Source of the DNA: Semisulcospira habei
Taxonomy: Eukaryota > Mollusca > Gastropoda > Semisulcospiridae
Assembly (NCBI GenBank): GCA_036245525.1
Contig: BTPG01000006.1
Location: 73,632,727 to 73,696,726 of the forward strand
DNA length: 64,000 nt
Reading direction: 5' to 3'
This document shows, piece by piece, positions 56,628 through 64,000 of the stretch. A model generated the notes under the pieces. That model did not search any database. It was not told where the DNA came from and saw only the letters and a list, made by a program, of their open reading frames with translations. Made by a program: the position numbers and the translations under genes. How positions within the stretch are numbered: position 1 is the stretch's first letter; each line of letters opens with the position of its first letter.

Positions 56628-57725
56628 TTCTCTCTCTCTTGGCTTGACTTCGCGAACGAAGATTTTATAGGAGTTGCCCACGACGTCTGCAGGCTTGTTC
56701 GTGGCTGCGGAGGCCAATCCGAGACAGGCAGGTTCGACCGCAGTGGCTGCAGGGGAAGGTATGGCCAGGGTTCTGAGCTGCGGCATCTCTGTTTTTTCTC
56801 CTGAGCCGCTTGTCCTTAAGGCTAGCTCTGTGAGAGTCCTCAAAGGAGACAGCTGCCTTGTAAATGGTGGAGCGCCAGGTGTCACGGTCCGCAGCAAGCG
56901 AAGACCACTGGTGGTGGTCGATTTGGCAGGCACTAAGTGACTTCTTGAGACAGTCTTTGTATCTCTTCTTTGGTGCCCCTCTGTCACGGTGTCCAGTAGC
57001 AAGCTTGCCGAACAGGGTGATCTTTGGTAGGCGATGATCCTCCATCCTGGAGACATGCCCCGCCCAGCGGAGCTGTGTCCGCAACAGCAAAGCCTCGATG
57101 CTCACAGTTTCAGCCTGTTCAAGGACCTCGACGTTGGTGACATAGTCACTCCAGTGAATGCCCAGGATGGTACGCAGGCAGCGCTGGTGGAAGCGTTCGA
57201 GGAGTCGTAGTTGGCTGCGGTAGAGGGCCCAGGACTCGGAACCATACAGCAGGGTGGTGAGGACCACAGCTCTGTACACGCTGATCTTGGTGCCTGTTTT
57301 CAGCTGTTGATTGTGCCACACCCGCTTGAAAAGTCGCCCGAAAGCGCTGTTCGCTTTTGCCAGCCTGCTGTCAAGCTCCTTGTCCAGCTTGGCGTCCGAT
57401 GTGATAATGCAGCCAAGGTAAGTAAACTGGTGCACTGACTTTAGTTCAGACTCGCCAATGGTGATGTGAGGAGGGCGATACACTGTCTTGGGTGCCGGCT
57501 GATGGAGGACCTCTGTCTTTTTCAGACTGACCTTGAGTCCAAAGAGCTGGGCAGCATCTGCGAAGCAAGACGTGATGCGCTGCAGGGCTCTCTCTGTGTG
57601 TGCAACGAGGGCAGCATCATCAGCAAAAAGCAGCTCACGAATCAGTTGGTCCAGGGTTTTCGTGTGGGCCTGCAGTCGTCTGAGGTTGAACAGGCTGCCA
57701 TCGAGACGATACCTGATGTACACTG
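56628..57725 (-). pseudogene. RTE-like LINE, 5'-truncated, with C-terminal zinc finger
   Basis: The minus frame is open from the 5' junction (about 57725) to the stop near 56665. It reads YIRYRLDGSLFNLRRL, intact catalytic ELLFADDAALVAH, KTEVLHQPAPKTV, FTYLGCIITSDAKLDKE, YGSESWALYRS and RWAGHVSRMEDHRLPK, ending in a CSHCGRTCLSRIGLRSHEQ-type zinc finger. It is the same family as 37025-39066 but a younger, unbroken fragment. The 3' end CGTTCGCGAAGTCAAGCC is followed by (AG)n at 56628-56642. Endonuclease and most of the reverse transcriptase fingers are missing. Confidence 0.8.
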
Positions 57726-57871
57726 CATCGTCATCAGATATATTACTTAATGGAATAATACACAGTGTGAAACTAACATGGCTGCTAGGTCCTTGACCGC
57801 CGAGGTAGTGACATAATTCTTTCATCAAACGCCTTTTTCTATTAATATCTCACATCATACCAAATTGGAAG

Positions 57872-59775
57872 TGTCACGACACGGGTTTTTTTTCCCCCTA
57901 TTTTTGTAGGGGAGTTAGATTTAGAGGGTTGACAGAGATTAGATAGTCACCGGGTAACGATAGCGCAGGTGAGTTATTTGGCCTTTGCACGGGTGTTTTG
58001 CTGCCGTACGGGAGTCGAAGGACGGCGTGTGGCGCACGTGATCGCTCAGTCTGCGCGATCGAGTGGTTCTTGGTTCACGTGTTTTTAATATCGAACACTT
58101 ACTGAGCGCACTTTTGCTAAACCGTACGATATCCAAATTGTTAGTCAGTCGCCTTTCCAGCAGTGAAGGAAGGCAGTCGTTTTCCGTCTCCTAGGGGGGT
58201 CTTTTGGGCGTGGTTCGCCATTAGCCGAAGGCCTCAAGCAGTTGTGTCGTTCGTTTGTAACGGCCCTGTGATACGGCTCGGGTGGCTCCGGAGCCGGTGT
58301 CCGAGGAAGGAGAGAAGAAGAGCTGCGACGACTCTACCCCTGGCTTGTCTTGTCTTTGTTTGTCTTCGTCCCAGCCGGGGCGTTTTCACGGATGGCAGTA
58401 AGTACACGCAACAATTCTTTATTGGCCATTTGCTCGGGGAGGTTGTTTGTGTTTGCTTGTTCTGTTATTATTAGTTTGGTTAGTGCATATTGGGGGGCAA
58501 GTGTAAGAATAAAATGTATAAATGTCGTTTATTTTATTTGGTAGCATTTAGCGTCGGAGTGTAAATTTGGAAGTGAGTCATATGGTGACGTGCAAGTATG
58601 TATTTCGTAGAGTTTGAATTTATTGTTGGTGGAGAGAGGTGAGGGAATATAAAAGACGGCAGTTAAAGCGTTGGGAAGGGTGATGTGATTGCCTTTCTTT
58701 TGTTGTTAGCTATTGATGTGTATTTTTGCACCTGTGTTTAGTGCATCCAAATCCAACGGTTTAAACGTCCAAAGAGCTAACCGGCTAAGTCCGCCGCCTC
58801 GCTGTGCGGAAGGCCTGGGTGGTTCGTTAGAGTGGAGGCTGGCTGTGTCACTCGGCCTTGTAGGTCTGCGACGCCGAACTTGAGCGCTGTTGCGAGTGTC
58901 GCGGCACGCCCCGTGTTAAGCCAGGTCGGGTCGTCTCATTTAAGTAGTTTCTAACCTATTTAACAAAAGTCTTGTTTATTTGTAAACTTGTAAAGGACGT
59001 TGTGAGTTTGATTTCATCTCCTCGTAGTGACAATGTGAGAGGAGCTGTGTCGCAGTAACAGGAAGATTCTGAAATATTGTATTATTTAAACGCAGCCAGG
59101 TGTTACGAAAAAACCTTATCGCGGAAGCAAGAGCGCTCAGCTCAGCTGAACTTGACGGTTCTGCTTCCGTCGAGAAGGTCCCGTGGCTTCAGTGAACTGT
59201 ATTAAGTTTGCTCAACTTTCATTTGTGGTTCATTAAGAATATTTGTTTCATTATATATTTGACATTGTGATATTTGAAGTATTGTGTTATTTAAAGGAGC
59301 CTTGTGCGTTGAAGAACTTCATTGCGAAGGCGGAAGCATTAATTTAGTTTCAACTTGACGTTCGTGCTCCCGCTGAGGAGATTCGGTAGCGTGTGAATTG
59401 TATTATTTTTTCAATCGTTTGTATTTTATTAAGGATATCTGTTTAGTTATATATTTGTTGTTTTGTATTTGGTATAATGGTTATTCGGGTTAGGAAGTTT
59501 GGACGTGTGTGCGTGTGAATGTGATGCGTGAATGCGTGGTTAGGATTGAGTGAGGATATTTGGGATTATTGTTTCATATGTAATAAATGTTGTAATTGTT
59601 CCTCTGGCGTTTGTGTTAGTGTGGGTTGGTTGTTCTCGAGTGGTAGCGCTCACGGTTCGCGCCCCGGATGCGGGGGATGGTGACGGGAAGCAAATCCATA
59701 AACTAGTCTAGGAGATATCTCTTAAACAAATATAGAATGGCCGCTTTCACAACAGCCCGAATTTTCTTTGTTACA
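57872..59775 (+). repeat. Candidate long solo LTR or retroelement leader
   Basis: Starts TGTCACGACACGGG, a common start of gypsy-type LTRs, and a possible end TTTGTTACA lies at 59775. Inside, 59060-59260 and 59270-59460 are diverged direct copies (TATTGTRTTATTTAAA, GTGAATTGTATTA-like words). TGGTGACGGGAAGC at about 59677 resembles the primer-binding region of the 18-22 kb element, which would place the LTR end earlier. No flanking duplication and no second LTR were found, so this is a tentative call. Confidence 0.3.
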
Positions 59776-61259
59776 CTTACTTAAATGCTGGACTGTTATC
59801 AATTTAAGTTTGAGCCAAATCAGCCTGACAATTTCATATATATTGCCCGGACAAGAATATATTACTTACAAAGACACATGACCACAACGAACTTGACCTT
59901 CAAGATAGTGACGTCGTATGAGCATAAAACACTCTTTTTTAACATTCCTAAAAACCCTTCACATTCAGACTGATTCTGTCGTTTCACAGATGTCAAATAC
60001 AAAGACCAAGAGCAAGTGTTTAGTTAATGATTACCATGACCATGACCTCGGAGGAAGCAACATAATTCTTGTCTGTGACACTTCCCTTAATGTAAGAATT
60101 CTCATCAGCTAACGTTTTAAGGCAAATCCGTCCGCTGGTTTCGGAGATATTTGAAGGGACATCTACACCCCTTGAAATAAAACATGGCTGCCGCGGCCGT
60201 GACCTTCAAGCGGTAAGGTAGTGTCAGAGTGTTTGTACATAACATTTTATTATATTATCGCCTATCGGCATACGCCATTTGAAACAAATCAGCCAATTAC
60301 TTTCTGATATCTTGCATTAAATAAAAACAATATGGCCGCTGTGACCTTGACTTTTGCGATAATGGATTAATCTGTTTGACAAGTTATTCAACAAAGGACT
60401 ATAGTCAGCTTAGCGTTGAGCCAAACCGATCTCATGGCTGAGAAAATAATAAGGCATGGACAAGAAAAGAAAAGGAAAACTACGAAATTACACACATTCA
60501 GACAGGTTAAATCCAGTATATTCGCATCTCGCCCTATGTTACAAGAGAGTGTAATAAATGTCATCCATAAGCTGAGACGCCTACCAGTATTGTCAACAAG
60601 AATATATACGGTAACGCCACTTCTGGCTGTAAAGTGCCGACCGTTATGTCAGAGAAAGTTGATTTTCCAAAATGTCGTTTATCACACTTACTGGCCTTCT
60701 CTGACATTGGACCTTCTTTCAAAGGCCACTAAAGCATGTAAATATAGGAAGGTAATGTAATAAACTTACTGTATGCTTAGTTAGACCTGACCATTTGCCC
60801 TAATGATCAAGATTCAGATACGTTTGTTTAAAGTATGTGGTGATGTGCCGTATAGCAATTGATCTCTCGCGACGTTCATCTTTTATGGAGGTCATTCTGT
60901 CTGGGACATTTAAACAGATCTTACCATCGACGACCATCATGCCAAATTTAAAGTATGTAGTTGAACCAGTCTCTAATAAAACACCTGCATTCACGTTTAC
61001 CGCCGTCAAACAATAATATGACCCTTAATAACGGCGGTAACTGACAGATCGACGTACAAACAAACAAAACATATGTACCATTTATATACACATTTGTCAT
61101 CCAGTTCTAGCAAAACGTATTTTCATTCCATATAATATAGATTGGCTGCAATCCTGATATGACTAAAATGTGTCTGTAAGAGTTATCTCTCTTCATTTTA
61201 ATGGTCGCCCCACCCGGGTCTGCTAATACTAAAACTGCAAGAGGGTTAGATTCTCATAT
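59776..61259. other. AT-rich DNA, no gene seen
   Basis: Stretches with ATGGCCGC and TGACCTTGAC words (60180-60360) recur loosely and resemble 46-47.9 kb, suggesting an old repeat. No credible coding sequence. Confidence 0.4.
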
Positions 61260-61851
61260 GCAAGCCTTCGGTCTAATAGGTCGTTTGACATCGGAGCGCA
61301 AAATGTTTTTGCCAAATATCTCCGCAAAAGACTGTTCTGTACCACTTTAAGAACAAATATCATTAGTGCCAATTAAATTAATATGGAATACTTTTACTGA
61401 ACTCCTATGATTTGTCGATTTTGCTCTACTGTCGAAAGATTTTATGAAACTACAAGAACAAGCCATTTTCAATATCCTGAATAGAGCCCCGGCAGATTTC
61501 AATATCCGAGCTCAAGCATGCAGACTCCATGTATGCCTGCGCTGTTTCAGGTTTGAAAACTTGGCCAATTTACGTGAAAATGGATCTTTCGTATACTGGG
61601 CTTAATATATCGGGGGCACATTTAGGGATATAAAATCAGTCATTAAATGAAAATATTCCGAATTTTTACGACAGTTCAGCAAAACTGACACATTGTTTGA
61701 GTTTCTTAAAAGTAAATCGTACTACTTCAACTGTCCCTGAAGGATATTTGTTCTAAGATTGGTATAGAAAAGTGGCTATTTGCGGAGATATGTGCGAAAT
61801 ACTTTGTGCGCTCCGATGTCAAACGACCTATATAAGACCTTCAGGCCTGCA
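61260..61851. mobile_element. Foldback DNA element with ~90-100 bp inverted repeats
   Basis: 61260-61362 and the reverse complement of 61732-61851 align, sharing AGGTCGTTTGACATCGGAGCG, TATCTCCGCAAA and TTAGAACAAATATC-type words. The interior of about 370 bp has no ORF. TA adjoins AGGTCG on both sides, but the similarity extends beyond, so the true ends are not fixed. The left flank is the start of a family 1 hairpin copy (ACTGCAAGAGGGTTAGATTC) that also occurs at 62505. Confidence 0.6.
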
Positions 61852-61984
61852 ACAAAAGGGCAGCAGCCACACAGGCGCGAAACTATACAAAGGAAGGGAT
61901 AGCCTCCCTTTAAAAAAAATCCACAGAAGAAAACAATATAAATATTAATTAAATGAGGTGGTGGTTGAGGGGGGGGGGGGTATA

Positions 61985-62460
61985 TTATATTGGTCACAGG
62001 GGTTTGCTATACGGACCCTTGTAGGCCTTCGGGAGGTCAAAGGAACCATTGTACCCCCGAAGGCCGAAGGCCTGAGAGGTACAATGTTCCTTTGACCTTC
62101 CTCAGGCCTACAAGAGTCCGTGCAGCAAGCCCCTGCTACCAATAAAGTATTTGTTTTCATTTCTCCACTATTTTCGTAAAAGAAATCAAGAAGAAATCTT
62201 CCGACCTGGATCGCGCCAGACATGACTGACGCAAAAGGAATATATATATTTATACATAATAGATTTATGAAGTAAGTTAAAATCTTTCATGACGTTGCCG
62301 TCTCCAGTAGTGTGCCTTTTGTTTCGAACAAAACTGGCTTCCAATACACGTCAGAAAGAGGGCTACAAAAAGTCCGCAATTAGTCGCTAAAAGGGTTTTT
62401 GTAGCTCGGTCATGTGGTACAGTTTGTGCTAAAGAGATTGGTCGTAGGGATGAAAACAAA
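61985..62460 (+). mobile_element. Foldback-containing dispersed element, copy 3
   Basis: The hairpin at about 61988-62145 runs from ATTGGTCACAGGGGTTTGC to GCAAGCCCCTGCTACCAAT, with ACGGACCCTTGTAGGCC and complement. The unique part to about 62435 matches 39271-39700. It ends near a GTACAGTTTGTGCTAAAGAG block. Confidence 0.6.
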
Positions 62461-62502
62461 ATGAAAATCGTACCCCAAACCTCCGATATGTTAGAAATGA
62501 AT

Positions 62503-62875
62503 AATACTAAAACTGCAAGAGGGTTAGATTCTCATGTGCGTCTGTAATTCCTAAGGCTCATGAAGCTCTGTGCATCGTTGAAGGTTTGCCGCATGTTTTT
62601 AAATAATCTGAAATTGCAAGACGTGCAGACGATCATTCACTCCTGCATTCACGACGACTCATGAGGAATTGTGTCCCGGGTACGAAATACCCACATTTTG
62701 GAGTTGTCCTCTGAGGTCTGCATTACAATTCAGGAGACAGATCGACCATGATAGTTCACGGGTGGTGCCAGAATAGCTTGGCGCCTATAGGCGCCAAGCT
62801 ATTCTGGCACCACCCTTAAACTATCAAGGTCAGTCGGCATATCTTGTTGTGGTGTGTCGGGACTGAATGAGTTAA
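62503..62875. repeat. Decayed family 1 hairpin followed by family 2 element
   Basis: 62505-62580 keeps GCAAGAGGGTTAGATTCTCA and CTCATGAAGCTCTGTGCATC arms of family 1. A family 2 hairpin at 62749-62830 (GGTGGTGCCAGAATAGCTTG, TATAGGCG centre) is nearly perfect. The right end is GGGACTGAATGAGTTAA at 62875; shell words match 2674-2887 (CATTTTGGAG). Confidence 0.6.
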
Positions 62876-63038
62876 ATCTCTTGCTAGCTTCCTTCTATAT
62901 CGCTGGCATTTTCCTTTCTGTTATAGCCGCACATGTGAGCGTGCGGGCAGGCAACTTTCGGGTCAAAGTGACCGGCGCATAATGAGACGGCATATATGCT
63001 TTCAGATTACAAGCAAAATGAAATAGATGAGCGTTTCT

Positions 63039-63580
63039 TACACACCTCCTTCTTTGCTGCCTTTGAGCGGAAAAGCTGTCGTATCACACACGAGTGATAA
63101 AGCTTGGCTGTATCACACGTGTGTGATACAGCCGTGCTGTGTGAACGGCCGTGTGTGCACAGTATTGTCTTGTAGAAAGTCTGGTGAACAAAAAGGTATG
63201 GGCACACGCGATATTGAAACTTGACCTACTTTCAGCTCACGCGCAATGACAGCATTTCACAGTGACGACTGGCACTCTGGCGTCATGTATTGCGCTATTA
63301 GGAACATTTGTCTGGCATCCAAAATATTGACGTCACATTACAAAGTATATTACGTCAAGATCTTTGCCAAGACATAATGGCGGCCGTGTTGTGAATAGGT
63401 GTGTGCCGAAAACCAACTCACGTCGGATTTATGCAAAGAAAAATGTGAGTAAGAAACAGATTATTTTTACATCGTTGTTTAGGTGATACTGAGAATCTCA
63501 ATCTCGCTTTTGCTCGTAGGATAAGGTTTTAAAACCACTCGAGTGAGATTCGCAGTATCACCTAAACACCGATGTAAGAA
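63039..63580 (+). repeat. Dispersed element with two internal hairpins, copy 2
   Basis: Aligns with 34373-34945 from CACACCTCCTTC to the TTCGCAGTATCACCTAAACA hairpin. Both internal hairpins are kept. A TGACGTCA-like block (ATTGACGTCACATTAC) lies between. No coding sequence. Confidence 0.6.
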
Positions 63581-63595
63581 TTTCATTCCGCCCAA

Positions 63596-63772
63596 CTGCA
63601 AGAGGTATAGATCCTCATGAGCCCCCCGCAGCTGCGGGGGCGCATTAGGATCTATGCTTCTTGCTGAAACTACTCGGTGTCTATGTTCCTTAGACGCCTT
63701 GGGATCTTTGAGTTTGAATTTACAATGATTACGAAAACACAATCAGCGTACACAGGCAGTGAAGGGGTCATG
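63596..63772. mobile_element. Family 1 element, most upstream copy
   Basis: Hairpin at 63596-63663 (CAAGAGGTATAGATCCTCAT, CCCCGCAGCTGCGGGG centre). The right end GGCAGTGAAGGGGTCA is a slightly decayed GGCAGGGAAGGGGTTAA. It directly precedes the donor side of mini-exon 63788-63829. Confidence 0.6.
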
Positions 63773-63787
63773 CATATGAACACTTAC

Positions 63788-63829
63788 CGCACGAGCCGTC
63801 AGCTTTGGCAGCATAGTTGGTTGCGCAAG
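63788..63829 (-). CDS. EB-module mini-exon, most upstream visible
   Basis: The 42-nt exon lies between acceptor GTTTCAG and donor GTAAGTG, phase 1 at both ends. It reads ACATNYAAKADGSCG and resembles 36561-36602 (ACAANHVMKMDSTCG). It would join to large exon 44958-45104. The gene's 5' part lies beyond the window. Confidence 0.75.
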
Positions 63830-64000
63830 CTGAAACGGAACACACACAAAAACGCCCTTAACCAGAGCTTCATCATCATCATCACAGCAATGGCTGGAGA
63901 AACGATCAGTCGTTATATAACAAAACGCAGTACGTGCATGTCCAATTTCAGAAAAGCGAGATTTTCATTATATAACAATGAAAATCTCGCTAATCTAAAA

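Noticed and set aside
59625..59690. tRNA-like stretch (CGAGTGGTAGCGCTC, GGTTCGCGCCCC)
   Set aside because: No matching acceptor stem or anticodon arm could be drawn; more likely part of the LTR-like region.
59785..60760. Short plus-strand frames of 60-114 aa
   Set aside because: No motif, no splice context and AT-rich composition; chance frames.

Overview
The window looks like gene-poor, repeat-rich DNA of a lophotrochozoan animal, most probably a marine gastropod mollusc; the species cannot be fixed from sequence alone. Reasons: spliced exons with GT-AG junctions, very many dinucleotide and trinucleotide microsatellites, RTE-like and CR1/L2/Jockey-like LINEs, a P-element/THAP9-like transposase, a PIF/Harbinger-like element, an LTR retroelement, and dense hairpin-type MITEs. 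I recognise no bacterial operons, rRNA genes or tRNA genes.

The only host gene I can support runs along almost the whole window on the minus strand (exons from 63829 down to 2958, open at both ends). It encodes cysteine-rich EB-like modules. Each module is split over a mini-exon (39-51 nt) and a larger exon (126-147 nt), and the junctions I could resolve are phase 1, so module pairs can be duplicated without changing frame. Two duplication events are visible. The first is a tandem triplication of a ~1.7 kb unit at 40.4-45.6 kb, carrying one large and one mini exon per unit. The second is an older duplication of a ~6 kb block with two modules: 30.56-36.60 kb keeps all four exons, while 0.25-6.35 kb keeps two good exons and two decayed ones.

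Region by region: 0-7 kb is duplicated arm A with many palindromic MITEs and a Harbinger-type insertion carrying a MADF-domain fragment. 7.5-11.3 kb is a four-exon P-element/THAP9-like transposase gene with one visible frameshift. 12.1 kb is an isolated EB-type exon. 13.7-17.3 kb holds foldback elements, a solo THAP fragment and an RTE fragment nested in a MITE. 18.3-22.7 kb is an LTR element with apparently identical LTRs, gag and protease but no reverse transcriptase. 26.6-29.0 kb is a 2.5-copy ~357 bp tandem repeat fused to a GC-rich 411-aa ORF that may be a DIRS-like gag. 30.6-36.6 kb is arm B. 37.0-39.1 kb is a decayed RTE-like LINE. 39.9-45.1 kb holds the amplified EB exons. 46.7-53.2 kb contains CR1/L2/Jockey-type LINE remains, one with an SGNH-esterase-like ORF1. 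54.2-55.1 kb is an unrecognised ORF family between (TC)n tracts. 56.6-57.7 kb is a 5'-truncated minus-strand LINE. 57.9-59.8 kb may be a long solo LTR. 61-63.6 kb holds further foldback elements. The most upstream EB mini-exon is at 63.8 kb.

The most unusual theme is a set of short TTAA-bounded elements with the shared terminal consensus TTAACYCWTTCA. Their hairpin cores are unrelated to each other, and the same core appears in different terminal shells. Arm pairs of the commonest core differ between copies in ways that preserve pairing. Most of these lie in introns of the EB-module gene, so they would be transcribed as hairpins if the gene is expressed. All calls were made by eye; coordinates of repeats are approximate where stated.
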